A stretch of 64,000 bases of DNA from Croceivirga sp. (GTDB lineage: Bacteria > Bacteroidota > Bacteroidia > Flavobacteriales > Flavobacteriaceae): positions 124,001-188,000 of the forward strand of contig JANQKR010000031.1 in assembly GCA_028281025.1 (NCBI GenBank), given 5' to 3'. The notes under the pieces were generated by a model. That model ran no database searches, was not told the origin of the DNA, and worked only from the letters and a program-made list of their open reading frames with translations. Made by a program: the position numbers and the translations under genes. Every line of letters starts with the position of its first letter. Within the stretch, counting starts at the first letter, position 1. Below, piece by piece: positions 25,717 to 35,342 of the stretch.

Positions 25717-28700
25717 CTACTCCAAAAAATGGATATTACCAGGAGTATATGGTGCTCCAACGTCCTTAAGCCGCTTCCTAAAGGCATCAAATTTGGTATT
25801 CACCAAATTCCTGGCTTGTTCATACACTGGTGCAAATTCCTCTTTGGCAATGGCAAACGTGCTTTTATGGGTATGGGTGGGCGTTCCTGTCGAGTTCGAT
25901 TGTTCATACACCAAATAGCCTACCCTACTCCCCACGGAAGGGGGAGTCCCCATATCCAAACGATTGGCAATTCGATCCCCGTTGATTTTTTTTCGGATTT
26001 CGGATAACTCCCGATCCAAAGCTTTCCATCCTTTCATGAGGTCAATATGTGAGGTAGGTGTGCGCTTGATCGCCTCTTTCATATAGCGTAACTCCTTTGA
26101 CAGCTCGGAAAGTGAGTTTCGAACACTTCTTACCTTCCCCGATAAATCGTTTACTTCTTGTTGGAATTCCGCCAACGCTTGCCGGTCGGTAGCCGGAAGT
26201 ACCGTATTGTTTAAAGGGACCACCTCAAACGAAACAGGTTGCGAAAGGGGTGTCTCCACCTCGTCCACAATTTTTGAAAGTGCAATGGTATAGGTGCCCG
26301 GAGGAACTAAAGCCCCTTTGTTTTCACCCCCGAAAGGATTATAAAATGGGGGTTTGTCAAAATTGATGGGTTCTTGTGATGCAAAGCGCAAATCCCAATG
26401 CATTCTTTTTAAACCAGCTTTTGGGGAAGCGAACAGTTTACGCACAATATCCCCTTTGCCATCGCTTACGGTAAGTACCAATTGGGGGTCTATTTCCTGG
26501 GCTTCGTTTTTCAAGGCTTCATAGGTGGGATAGGGGTCATCCTTTCCTTCTTTGACCAAGTCCTTGGAAGCCGCCTTACGTTGATTGGCTTTGGTTTTAA
26601 TATCCTCTTTTAGATACCATGTAAAAATGGCTTCGGCACCCAGGTTATCACCAATGAAAAAGTTATCGCCCATAAATGCTTTGTCAGGTAGGCCCAAAGG
26701 GTAGGACATCTCAAATTGAAGTGCATCACGGACACCGAAGAGGGTGGCTTCGTCATTTAGCTTTTTTTGGATGCCCCGTAGGCCAGAATAATCATCCAAT
26801 ACATAAAAACCCCTTCCAAAGGTGCCCAGCACCAAATCATTGTGCTCTTCCTGAATGGCAACATCGCGCACCGCAATTGTGGGTAAACCACCCTTTAATT
26901 GCTTCCACTCGCCACCTTGATCATCGGAAAAGAAAACACCAAATTCAGTGCCGACGAACAACAAATTTTCATCGATATGGTCTTCTTCAATGGCATATGT
27001 GGATCCTCTCTCGGGAAGGTTATTGCTTATCGAAGTCCAAGTGGCCCCCTTGTCCCTACTGACATAAACATAGGGTTTGAAATCACCATTTTTATGATTG
27101 TTGAAACAAGCGTAGACCACATTTTCATCATGCTTGGAAGCAAATACCGCATTGACATAGGTCCTGGCGGGAACTCCAGGAAATGTCCCAACTTTTCGCC
27201 AGTTTGTTCCTCCGTCCGTTGTAATCTGAATCAAACCATCGTCGGTACCTACATACAGCAAGTTTTCATTTTTTGGCGATTCCGAAAAGGCCACAATGGT
27301 TCCATATGGCGAGGTGGATTGGTTTTTCATCACAGCATCAACCCCCCATATTTTACCCATTACCGGCAGTTGGTTACGATTGAGATTGCGGGTAAGGTCA
27401 TCGCTGATGACTTCCCAACGGTTCCCCATATCATCGCTTTTGAACAACTTGTTCGCAGCAAAATATACCCTACCGGATTTATGGTGGCTTACGGCCAAGG
27501 GGGCATCCCAGTTCCATCGGTAGCTGTTTTCCCCTTTCCTTTCCTTGGGCTGAATCCCCTTTTCCTCCCCGCTTAGTTTATCATAGCGTACCAAATTGCC
27601 ATATTGGGATTGGGCATAGACAATGTTTGGATTCTCGGGGTCAACCTGTGATTCGAAGCCATCGCCTCCATGGGTGATGAACCAGTCGAAATTATTTGGG
27701 CCATTACCACTCACCGTCCTAGAGGGGCCGCCTAGGCTAAAATTGTCCTGGGTGCCCCCATAGATATTGTAGAAGGGTTTTGCATTATCAACGGCCACTT
27801 TATAAAATTGGGTAACGGGCAAATTCGGTTTAAATGACCAATGTTTTCCACTGTCCCAGGATTCGTATATGCCGCCATCATTTCCCGATAGCAGGTGCTT
27901 GTTGTTGTTGGGGTTGATCCAAATGACGTGGTTGTCGATATGCTTGAAATCCTCCCCTACATAATCAAAGGTCTTTCCTCCATCACTGGTAACGCGCATC
28001 CAATTGTTCATGGCATAAACCCGATTTGGGTCGACCGGGTCCGCGATAATTTCCTGATAGTAATTTCCGCTGGTCGTATAGTCACCTCTTTTATCCCAGG
28101 ATGCTCCGCGATTTGTGGAAATGTAGAACCCGCCTTTTCCCTGGGCCGCTTCCACAATCGCATACAAATACTCGGGATTGGCAGGGGAAATTGCCAGGCC
28201 AATTCTGCCCAGCATGGTGGAAGGCAAACCCTTGTTGATTTTATTCCAGGTTTTTCCGCCGTCCTCGGACTTATGAATTCCAGAACCGGGCCCACCGCCC
28301 ACATAGGTGAAAACATGACGCCTTCTCTGGAAAGCACTTGCATACAAAACATCGGGATTTCGTGGGTCCATCACCACATCGTTTACCCCGGTATGTTCAT
28401 CGACCGTTAAAACGGCATTCCATGTGGCACCTCCATCCTCTGTCTTGTACAGCCCGCGCTCGCCCCCGGAACTCCACAATGGGCCAATGGCGGCCACGTA
28501 GACCACATCGGAGTTATCGGGATGCACAATGATCTTGCCGATATGTTCAGAGGTCTTCAATCCCATATGCTCCCAGCTTTTTCCTCCGTCTTTGGATCGG
28601 TATACACCGTCTCCGTACGATACGCTACGCTGATTGTTATTTTCGCCCGTACCTACCCAAACGATATTTGAATTGTTTGGATCGAGGGTAATGCAACCAA

Positions 28701-28998
28701 TGGAATAGCTTCCTTCTCCGTCGAAAATGGGTCGAAAGGTATTTCCGGCATTGTCGGTTTTCCAAACCCCTCCCGAGGAGGTGGCAACGTAATATTCGTT
28801 GAAGTTGTCTGGATTTACGGCCAAATCCGAAATTCTACCTGAAGTTAGTGCAGGGCCTAGACTCCTAAATTTTAGGCCGGACAGATCCGCTTTCCCTAAA
28901 ATGGATTTGTTTTCGGATTGCGCTTTGGATTTTTTCTTCCGTTGTGGAAGGACCTGTATTGAAAGTAAAACAAACAGGAATAGAATAATTTTTTTCAT
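25717..28998 (-). CDS. Secreted VPS10/sortilin-like beta-propeller protein
   Basis: This 1093-residue exported protein (signal MKKIILFLFVLLSIQVLPQ) has about ten Asp-box repeats of the S-x-D-x-G-x-x-W type, for example SKDGGKSW, TEDGGATW, SEDGGKTW, TTDGGTNW and SRDKGATW, spread over residues 100-720. These fold into BNR/VPS10-like propellers. The C-terminal third (about 780-1093) is a different, helix-containing region seen in large Bacteroidota glycosyl-hydrolase-annotated proteins. No sialidase Arg triad is evident, so a hydrolase activity should not be assumed; it may bind proteins or glycans at the surface. Confidence 0.85.
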   Translation of the reverse strand: MKKIILFLFVLLSIQVLPQRKKKSKAQSENKSILGKADLSGLKFRSLGPALTSGRISDLAVNPDNFNEYYVATSSGGVWKTDNAGNTFRPIFDGEGSYSIGCITLDPNNSNIVWVGTGENNNQRSVSYGDGVYRSKDGGKSWEHMGLKTSEHIGKIIVHPDNSDVVYVAAIGPLWSSGGERGLYKTEDGGATWNAVLTVDEHTGVNDVVMDPRNPDVLYASAFQRRRHVFTYVGGGPGSGIHKSEDGGKTWNKINKGLPSTMLGRIGLAISPANPEYLYAIVEAAQGKGGFYISTNRGASWDKRGDYTTSGNYYQEIIADPVDPNRVYAMNNWMRVTSDGGKTFDYVGEDFKHIDNHVIWINPNNNKHLLSGNDGGIYESWDSGKHWSFKPNLPVTQFYKVAVDNAKPFYNIYGGTQDNFSLGGPSRTVSGNGPNNFDWFITHGGDGFESQVDPENPNIVYAQSQYGNLVRYDKLSGEEKGIQPKERKGENSYRWNWDAPLAVSHHKSGRVYFAANKLFKSDDMGNRWEVISDDLTRNLNRNQLPVMGKIWGVDAVMKNQSTSPYGTIVAFSESPKNENLLYVGTDDGLIQITTDGGTNWRKVGTFPGVPARTYVNAVFASKHDENVVYACFNNHKNGDFKPYVYVSRDKGATWTSISNNLPERGSTYAIEEDHIDENLLFVGTEFGVFFSDDQGGEWKQLKGGLPTIAVRDVAIQEEHNDLVLGTFGRGFYVLDDYSGLRGIQKKLNDEATLFGVRDALQFEMSYPLGLPDKAFMGDNFFIGDNLGAEAIFTWYLKEDIKTKANQRKAASKDLVKEGKDDPYPTYEALKNEAQEIDPQLVLTVSDGKGDIVRKLFASPKAGLKRMHWDLRFASQEPINFDKPPFYNPFGGENKGALVPPGTYTIALSKIVDEVETPLSQPVSFEVVPLNNTVLPATDRQALAEFQQEVNDLSGKVRSVRNSLSELSKELRYMKEAIKRTPTSHIDLMKGWKALDRELSEIRKKINGDRIANRLDMGTPPSVGSRVGYLVYEQSNSTGTPTHTHKSTFAIAKEEFAPVYEQARNLVNTKFDAFRKRLKDVGAPYTPGNIHFLE

Positions 28999-29237
28999 GC
29001 GGTTGTGTATTATGGATAATCAAATTATCGAAAGGTAGGGATTATTCGGAACTGTTTATGGGAAATTTTGGGTAAAGCATCCTCTAATCTTTTTGAGGCC
29101 AATAGGTATTGGAAAAGCCAAAAATCCCGACTATCCTGGGATTGCGGAATGAAGGCATTTGCTCCCGGGGATATCAAGGGTAGCGCAGCGCTGCTTTTGG
29201 GCAGGGGTTATGTGATCATACGGTGTGCAAGAATGGT

Positions 29238-30482
29238 CTAGCGACCTCCGTTATTCTGTAAATCCAAAATACATTCGGCATCCAAGTTGGGAACGGTGCT
29301 CAGACCACGGGCAGCTCTATCTTCCAATAATCGGATCATTGCAATTCCCGAAAGGGAGCACGCGGAGACGATTTCTTCTTTGGTGGAAGCCATAAAAGCT
29401 CTCAGGGCCGCTGGGGCTTGAAAAGTCAATTGGGCTTGCATCAGACAACCATCCACATTGCAATGGTTATTGCCCTGTTCATTGCCGTTTTCATCCAAAA
29501 CGGGATTTCCGTCGGCATCGCGAAGAATGTCCTCATGGTCATTAACTGGAACGGTGCCTAAATCCACCAGTCCAAAAAGGTGGCCAAATTCATGGTTTAA
29601 GGTGGCGGTTTCAACATCCGTAAGGGGAATGCCGCTCCTTGAGGAGAGGGTTCTTATCGTTTGTTCAAAAATCACCATTGAAGTATTTCTGTAAACCGCA
29701 CCAAGTGTGACAAGGCCCCGATCAAGGTCGTCCCCATCAGAAGGACTATCGGCGAAATAAATGTAAATTGCCATTGTGTTGGTCCCATTGTTGTAGGCCG
29801 TTCTGTTTTCAGACTCCAAATCTGCAATTTCCTGTAAGGTAAGTGTTTCTTCCTCAGGAGAGTCAAGCTCTAAAAAGTCGATTTCAATATCTTGTTTAAA
29901 CGTACGCTCGCTCAGATAGTCGGAAAAATTCGCTATGGTCTGTTGCGTGGGTCTAAATCCGTCTACATATGCTATTTGAACAAGAAGCCTGTCAAAATTG
30001 GAATTGGTCAGGATATCATTTGCAGAACTCCCGGAAGACAATAAGTTCCCGGATAGGTCGATGTCATCAAGGATTAGCCCCGTGGCGGTAGCAGGATCAA
30101 TATCAATTTGGTTTGTAGAGATTCCCGAGAGTGCTACAATAAAGTCTTCGGTGTCCTCCCTAAAGGTATCTTCATTGATATTGATTACTATATTCTGCCT
30201 CTCCCCATTGTTTCCATTAAAAGTAAGGGTTCCGGTGTTACTGGTATAGTCGCCGGGTTGGGTCGCCGTTCCGTCCCTGGTCTCAAAGTTTACGGTGAAC
30301 CCTCCTTCAACATTCCCACTGAGCCTTACAGGGAAGGTAACCGTACCGGCGTTTTCATTAATGGTGATTTCAGTACTCTCGAAAGAAAGGGTATTTGCCG
30401 CGGGACCATTGTCATTATCATTGGAAGAACAACTTGCCAAGAAGAGCGAGGCAAGTAAGGCAAGGGCAAAAATCTTTTTCAT
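29238..30482 (-). CDS. Calx-beta lipoprotein with metzincin-like zinc site
   Basis: A 414-residue lipoprotein (lipobox LASC, C18). Residues about 30-140 form a Calx-beta domain (SFESTEITINENAGTVTFPVRLSG and an ED-rich end), a Ca2+-binding beta-sandwich. The C-terminal part carries HEFGHLFGLVD at 297-307, an extended HExxHxxGxxD zinc motif, and a later GCLMQ that could be the Met-turn. This is the plan of a metzincin-type protease. Cysteine pairs (HCNVDGC) lie between. The order of a Calx-beta domain before the protease is unusual. The substrate is unknown. Confidence 0.82.
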   Translation of the reverse strand: MKKIFALALLASLFLASCSSNDNDNGPAANTLSFESTEITINENAGTVTFPVRLSGNVEGGFTVNFETRDGTATQPGDYTSNTGTLTFNGNNGERQNIVININEDTFREDTEDFIVALSGISTNQIDIDPATATGLILDDIDLSGNLLSSGSSANDILTNSNFDRLLVQIAYVDGFRPTQQTIANFSDYLSERTFKQDIEIDFLELDSPEEETLTLQEIADLESENRTAYNNGTNTMAIYIYFADSPSDGDDLDRGLVTLGAVYRNTSMVIFEQTIRTLSSRSGIPLTDVETATLNHEFGHLFGLVDLGTVPVNDHEDILRDADGNPVLDENGNEQGNNHCNVDGCLMQAQLTFQAPAALRAFMASTKEEIVSACSLSGIAMIRLLEDRAARGLSTVPNLDAECILDLQNNGGR

Positions 30483-30528
30483 AGTTTATTTTTAGTACAA
30501 ACGGTTCTGCTTTGTATCTAGTATTCAT

Positions 30529-31230
30529 TTAAAGGGTAAGTCTGGCCAAATAGTCGAAATGTTTTCCTTCAACTATCAACTCACAATTAAAGTTTTCCTT
30601 TTTAGCATACGTTAGCAGGGTGTTGAAATCCACGTAGAGCCAATCAAAAATTGGACCCTTTTTATTTTTATACTGCATTTGGAACTGAACCTCTCCGTAA
30701 TAATCCGTGTTTCCGGGAACCCAATACCCGCCATCTTGGTCTTGATCAAACATATAGATAATATCGCTTGAATCCAGTAATATTTGGCCGTTTACCGATA
30801 TCAGTTGTTTTAAATGGGCAAGGAATTTGAGCAATTGACTTAATTTACCTGCAATTCCAATACCGTTCATCAGTAATAAAAGGGTATCGAACCTTTTTCC
30901 AGTATAGTTGCGTATATCCGTACAAACCGTGTGTTTCACCCCCCTTTTTTGGCAGATATCGATGGCGCCTTTGGATTGGTCCAGGCCAATGGCATCAAGA
31001 CCTTTTTCCTGCAAATAAAGCAAATGGTTTCCAGCACCACAACCAATATCCAATACGCGTCCCCTTGAAAGCCGCAGTGCCTCTTGCTCAATTAGGGGCA
31101 TTTGTCCAAAATCCCGAAACAAATAGGGCAGGGGAAGGACATCATTTTCATCCAGGGAAGAGGTTGTGGAAATATCTTCGGTGTAATTTCCAGCGTAATA
31201 GTCTTGTAGGGCCATTCCAAAAACATCCAT
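30529..31230 (-). CDS. SAM-dependent methyltransferase (class I)
   Basis: This 233-residue protein has the SAM-binding motif I VLDIGCGAGNHLLYL near residues 62-76, motif II IGLDQS and a following DIRNY acidic segment. It is a generic class I methyltransferase with unknown substrate. ATG at 31230 (MDVFGMALQDYYAG) is chosen because the longer frame overlaps the divergent YkgJ gene. Gap to that gene's start is 64 bases. Confidence 0.88.
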   Translation of the reverse strand: MDVFGMALQDYYAGNYTEDISTTSSLDENDVLPLPYLFRDFGQMPLIEQEALRLSRGRVLDIGCGAGNHLLYLQEKGLDAIGLDQSKGAIDICQKRGVKHTVCTDIRNYTGKRFDTLLLLMNGIGIAGKLSQLLKFLAHLKQLISVNGQILLDSSDIIYMFDQDQDGGYWVPGNTDYYGEVQFQMQYKNKKGPIFDWLYVDFNTLLTYAKKENFNCELIVEGKHFDYLARLTL

Positions 31231-31281
31231 TTTCCAAAGGTGTAACTTTTTATTGATGCAAAAGGTTTGGGCTTCATTTTT

Positions 31282-31289
31282 TATGTTTG
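31282..31289 (+). promoter_or_regulatory. Candidate -7 box for the YkgJ-family gene
   Basis: TATGTTTG matches TAnnTTTG and ends 5 bases before the ATG at 31295, which predicts a leaderless or nearly leaderless mRNA and argues against the upstream in-frame start at 31253. Confidence 0.35.
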
Positions 31290-31294
31290 CAGGG

Positions 31295-31789
31295 ATGCAA
31301 GAAGTAATTAAGGATTTACCGAAAGCTGCGGCCATAAAACGGACGGAGAACAAAAAGTTTTTCCAAAAGTTAAAAAAGAGACCGCCCAAGGATTTGGATT
31401 ATGTGATGCAGGAGTTGCATGAAGCCGAGTTTTCCAGAACGGATTGCCTACAATGTGCCAATTGTTGTAAGACCACGGGACCATTGTTCACCAATACGGA
31501 CATCAATCGTATTTCCAAACATTTTAGAATGAAACCCTCGGCATTTGTTGAGGCCTATCTCAAGATGGATGAAGATAATGATTATGTGTTGCAACAGCTG
31601 CCCTGTGCGTTTTTGGATAGCGATAACCATTGTTCCATTTACGATGTACGGCCCAAAGCTTGCCGGGAATTTCCCCATACGGATCGGAAGAAGTTCCATC
31701 AAATCAGTCATCTTACATTAAAGAATGTGGCGATTTGCCCTGCAGCCTTCAATATTGTGGAAGCCATGAAGGCCAGGATCAAGACTTGA
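31295..31789 (+). CDS. YkgJ-family cysteine-cluster protein
   Basis: A 164-residue soluble protein with the cysteine set of the YkgJ/CxxCxxCC family: CLQCANCCKTTGP, a middle CAFLD, HCSIYDVRPKACREFP and a final CPAAF. These probably bind a zinc or Fe-S centre. No activity is established for the family. ATG at 31295 is chosen from the -7 box position. It is followed 20 bases later by the sterol-desaturase family gene. Confidence 0.9.
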   Translation: MQEVIKDLPKAAAIKRTENKKFFQKLKKRPPKDLDYVMQELHEAEFSRTDCLQCANCCKTTGPLFTNTDINRISKHFRMKPSAFVEAYLKMDEDNDYVLQQLPCAFLDSDNHCSIYDVRPKACREFPHTDRKKFHQISHLTLKNVAICPAAFNIVEAMKARIKT

Positions 31790-31809
31790 TGTTTTTGTAT
31801 TTTTAGGGT

Positions 31810-32655
31810 ATGGAAGAATTGATACGTTATTTTGAGACCATTCCGCCCTTGCACCGTAGTTTGATCTTGGTGGGCGGAATTACGTTCTTTTGGATTTTGG
31901 AAGGAATAGTTCCGCTGTTTTCAGTGAAATATAAAAAATGGCGGCATGCCATACCCAACTTCTTCTTTACCCTTACCACCATTATTGTGAATTTACCACT
32001 GGCCTTTATATTGCTCAAAACGTCGGATTGGACCGTGGCCAATGATTTTGGTATTATCAACTGGTTGCCGGAAATGCCACTCTGGCTCTATGTCCTCGCG
32101 GGGGTGCTATTGCTGGATTTAATAGGTGCGTATACGGCCCACTTGGTGGAGCATAAGGTAAAACCATTATGGATGATTCATTTGGTACACCATTCCGATC
32201 ATCACGTGGATACGACAACGGCCAATCGACATCATCCTTTGGAGAGTGTTATTCGATATCTATTCACATTGATCGGCGTTTTTGTTGTGGGGGCACCCAT
32301 AGGAATCATTATGTTGTATCAAAGCCTTTCCGTGGTACTGTCGCAGTTCAATCACGCCAATATCAAACTGCCCAAAAAAGTGGATAAGGCCCTGAGTTGG
32401 ATTATTATATCGCCCGATATGCATAAGGTACACCATCACTACGTTTTGCCTTATACGGATTCCAATTACGGCAATATTTTTTCCATTTGGGACAGATTGT
32501 TTGGGACATACATGTATTTGGAGCCCGAAAAGATCATCTATGGGGTGGATACCTTTCCCGATGAAAAGGAGAATAGCAGTATCGATGGACTCTTAAAACA
32601 GCCTTTTAATAAATATAGGAGGCCAACCACAGTGGTGCAGGAACAGCATCAATAG
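31810..32655 (+). CDS. Sterol desaturase/fatty acid hydroxylase family protein
   Basis: This 281-residue membrane protein has three or four helices and the eight-histidine di-iron pattern of the superfamily: HLVEH, HLVHHSDHH, NRHHP and HKVHHHY. The enzymes insert oxygen or desaturate lipids at the membrane. In Flavobacteria such proteins act on fatty acids, carotenoids or ornithine lipids; the substrate here is open. It is probably co-transcribed with the YkgJ gene. Confidence 0.92.
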   Translation: MEELIRYFETIPPLHRSLILVGGITFFWILEGIVPLFSVKYKKWRHAIPNFFFTLTTIIVNLPLAFILLKTSDWTVANDFGIINWLPEMPLWLYVLAGVLLLDLIGAYTAHLVEHKVKPLWMIHLVHHSDHHVDTTTANRHHPLESVIRYLFTLIGVFVVGAPIGIIMLYQSLSVVLSQFNHANIKLPKKVDKALSWIIISPDMHKVHHHYVLPYTDSNYGNIFSIWDRLFGTYMYLEPEKIIYGVDTFPDEKENSSIDGLLKQPFNKYRRPTTVVQEQHQ

Positions 32656-32714
32656 TTTACCCTTTGATTACACTGCATTTTGTAGCGTAGGACACAAAAT
32701 TTAGAAAACAGGTG

Positions 32715-33920
32715 TTAAGGGTACAACAAATATTTTTTCCTCACGGAATGAAAGCGGTTTAGGTCCTTTTGCCATGTGGCCTTGATTTCAGCTTCGGAGC
32801 GTCCGGCTTCAATTTGTTGTTGGAGTGTTGAGGTGCCGGCGTGTTTCGTAAATCCCGAAGTGTTGAAAAACCTGGACTTGTCCGTACAGTTTTGATACGC
32901 ATCAATGAGCCATTGCAAGGAGACTTCCTGCATTCTGGAATGTGTTGATAGGTCCTTTCCGAAACAGGTCTTGCCTTCTTCCTTAGGATATTTGGAACCA
33001 AAATTCGGTTTGGGAACATAACTAAAATCATAAGCAGTACTATCCAAAAAAGAAGCGCCATAGCGTTGAAATTGGAATTCCGTTCCTCGTCCAGAATTGA
33101 TGTTGGTCCCCTCAAAAAGACCTAAACTTGGATAAAGGGTGATGGCCGTGTCATTGGGTAAATTAGGGGAAGGACGAATGGACAGGGAATACTCGGATTC
33201 ATGATGGTAGTTTTCCAAAGGAACCACGGTGAGATCGGCTTTCAAATCATTCTCCAGCCAACCTTCCCCATTGATCATTTGCGCATATTCACCAATGGTC
33301 ATTCCATAGACCAAGGGTATCTCGTTCATCCCCAAAAAAGAGGTGTGTTCCGGGGCCATAGTGGGACCATCAACATAATGCCCATTCGGATTGGGGCGGT
33401 CCAACAGTACCAATGGAACATTGGCCTCGGCACAGGCCTCCATCACCAGCTGTAAGGTGGCGATATAAGTGTAAAATCGGACGCCAACATCCTGTATGTC
33501 AAAAAGTACAATGTCCAGGCCCTGTAGCTGTTCCTGGGAAGGTTTCCTGTTTTTTCCATACAGTGAAATAATGGGTAACCCAGTTTTGGTATCCACCCCG
33601 TCACTAACTTTTTCCCCGGCGTCTGCCTTACCCCTAAAACCGTGTTCCGGGGCAAAGACTTTTTTAATTGCTATGTTGTGGGAAAGCAGGGAGTCCACCA
33701 AATGGGTGTATCCATCAGAATGAAAAACCACGGATGTTTGGTTGGCCACAACCCCTACTTTTTGGTCCTGTAGCAGAGGCAAATAGTCCATAGTCCTATT
33801 AGCTGCAACAACAATTCCCCTTCGTTCCTCCGCAGGTTTTGGATTTTGTTTTTGCCCGCAGGACACAAAACAAAAACATAGGCTTAAAACAGTAACTTTG
33901 AAAATAGAAAAAATCGACAT
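32715..33920 (-). CDS. DUF1343 exo-beta-N-acetylmuramidase (NamZ-like) lipoprotein
   Basis: A 401-residue lipoprotein (lipobox FVSC) of the DUF1343 family, whose characterised member NamZ removes terminal MurNAc from peptidoglycan fragments (GH171). Family segments include VGVVANQTSV, FAPEHGFRG, DIVLFDIQDVGVRFYTYIATL, LVLLDRPNPNG and INSGRGTEFQFQRYGA. It would help cell-wall recycling. Its start codon is only 3 bases from the divergent ABC permease start, so each promoter must lie inside the other gene. Confidence 0.9.
   Translation of the reverse strand: MSIFSIFKVTVLSLCFCFVSCGQKQNPKPAEERRGIVVAANRTMDYLPLLQDQKVGVVANQTSVVFHSDGYTHLVDSLLSHNIAIKKVFAPEHGFRGKADAGEKVSDGVDTKTGLPIISLYGKNRKPSQEQLQGLDIVLFDIQDVGVRFYTYIATLQLVMEACAEANVPLVLLDRPNPNGHYVDGPTMAPEHTSFLGMNEIPLVYGMTIGEYAQMINGEGWLENDLKADLTVVPLENYHHESEYSLSIRPSPNLPNDTAITLYPSLGLFEGTNINSGRGTEFQFQRYGASFLDSTAYDFSYVPKPNFGSKYPKEEGKTCFGKDLSTHSRMQEVSLQWLIDAYQNCTDKSRFFNTSGFTKHAGTSTLQQQIEAGRSEAEIKATWQKDLNRFHSVRKKYLLYP
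33893..33900 (+). promoter_or_regulatory. Candidate -7 box for the ABC permease, inside the NamZ-like gene
   Basis: TAACTTTG is an exact TAnnTTTG match 23 bases before the TTG start of the permease. It lies within the signal-peptide codons of the divergent gene. No -33 TTG is at normal spacing. Confidence 0.4.
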
Positions 33921-33923
33921 CCG

Positions 33924-35165
33924 TTGAATTTAGCGTTTTTTATTGCCAAGCGACTCATCACCGGTAAGGAAACTAAAAATAGTATTTCCGCACCAATCCT
34001 AAAAATAGCCATAGCAGCTATTGCCATTGGATTGATCATGATGTTGATCGCCATTGCCACAAGCCTGGGGCTCAAGCTTAAGATTCGGGAAAAGATTGCG
34101 GCCTTCAATGGGCACATCCAAATCTATAACTATGACAACAATCGTTCCGATGTCTCGGTAACCCCCGTATCGTTGAATCAGGATTTCTATCCAGAGTTTA
34201 CCAATGTTGATGGCGTTGCACATGTGCAAGGAGTGGCCGTAAGGGCGGGAATTATCAGGACCGATGAAACCTTTGAAGGTATTTTGGCCAAAGGGGTCGG
34301 GGCGGATTTCAAATGGGACAATTTCGAAGAATTTTTGGTAGTTGGGGAACTGCCGGATTATTCCGGGGGATTGAATGAGGAAACCTTGATTTCCCAAACG
34401 TTGGCAAATAAGCTCAACCTAAATGTTGGGGATACCTATCTTTCCATCTTTTTAAAGGATGGTGACCTCTCGAAACCCCCTAATAATAGAAGGTTCAAGG
34501 TCAAGGGAATCTATCAAAGTGGATTTGAGGAATTGGATGCCAGTTATGTCTTGATTGACCTAAGGCATATCCAACGAATGAATAAATGGGAAGCGGACCA
34601 AGTGGGCCACTTTGAAGTTTTTTTACAGGATTTTAATCAATTACAGCAGAAAACTGCAGAAATCTATGGAAAAACGGTTTCCAGTTTGGATACCCAAAAC
34701 CTTGGAAACAAATATTTTAAGATTTTTGAGTGGTTGGAGTTGTTTGATTTGAATACGGCGCTCATCATCGGAATTATGATCGTTGTGGGAGGAATCAATA
34801 TGATTACCGCTCTTTTGGTCCTTATACTGGAGCGCACACAGATGATAGGGATACTAAAGGCGCTGGGGTCCCAAAATTGGACCATACGCAAAGTGTTTTT
34901 GATCAATGCCACTTACCTCATAGGCCTAGGTCTATTTTGGGGGAATATCATAGGACTTGGACTTATTTTTATGCAACAAAGGTTTCAGTTCTTAAAATTC
35001 CCCAATCCCGAGGAATACTATGTTACCAATATCCCGGTGGACCTATCACTTTTTAATATCCTATTGCTCAATATAGGTGTCATGGTACTCTGCCTTTTAA
35101 TGCTTTTGGTACCCTCTTATGCGATTTCCAAAATTTCCCCTGTGAAGGCCATTAAGTTCGAGTAG
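33924..35165 (+). CDS. ABC transporter permease, LolC/FtsX type
   Basis: This 413-residue protein has an N-terminal helix (IAIAAIAIGLIMMLIAIATS), a large periplasmic MacB-PCD-like domain (about 55-270) and three C-terminal helices of FtsX type, ending in SYAISKISPVKAIKFE. The layout matches LolC/LolE-like permeases for lipoprotein release or MacB-like export. A TTG start at 33924 is used because no other start precedes the first helix. The cognate ATPase gene is not adjacent. The stop codon is directly followed by a heptamer array. Confidence 0.9.
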   Translation: MNLAFFIAKRLITGKETKNSISAPILKIAIAAIAIGLIMMLIAIATSLGLKLKIREKIAAFNGHIQIYNYDNNRSDVSVTPVSLNQDFYPEFTNVDGVAHVQGVAVRAGIIRTDETFEGILAKGVGADFKWDNFEEFLVVGELPDYSGGLNEETLISQTLANKLNLNVGDTYLSIFLKDGDLSKPPNNRRFKVKGIYQSGFEELDASYVLIDLRHIQRMNKWEADQVGHFEVFLQDFNQLQQKTAEIYGKTVSSLDTQNLGNKYFKIFEWLELFDLNTALIIGIMIVVGGINMITALLVLILERTQMIGILKALGSQNWTIRKVFLINATYLIGLGLFWGNIIGLGLIFMQQRFQFLKFPNPEEYYVTNIPVDLSLFNILLLNIGVMVLCLLMLLVPSYAISKISPVKAIKFE

Positions 35166-35284
35166 GGTTGTTAGTAGTTAGTAGTTAGTAGTTAGTGGTT
35201 AGTGGTTAGTTGTTAGTGGTTAGTGGTTAGGTGTTGGGTGTTGGATTCTGGATGCTGGGTGTTGGAAATTGGATGTGAGATGCC
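35166..35284. repeat. Degenerate heptanucleotide array, about 17 units
   Basis: From the base after the permease stop codon, the sequence reads in unbroken 7-base register: AGTAGTT (3 copies), AGTGGTT (4, one interrupted by AGTTGTT), then drifting units such as GGGTGTT, GGATGCT, GGAAATT and GGATGTG. The left part has the same AGTnGTT core as the 22001 array. No indel breaks the register. Confidence 0.92.
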
Positions 35285-35342
35285 GCGTAGCAGGGATTCA
35301 TAGTATAATTTTTCATTTTTTCCTGATTGCTCAACAATATGC

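Noticed and set aside
28999-29237. Possible small gene or RNA in the 239-base gap after the beta-propeller gene
   Set aside because: I found a short GC palindrome (GCAGCGCTGC) but no open frame, promoter or stable longer structure.
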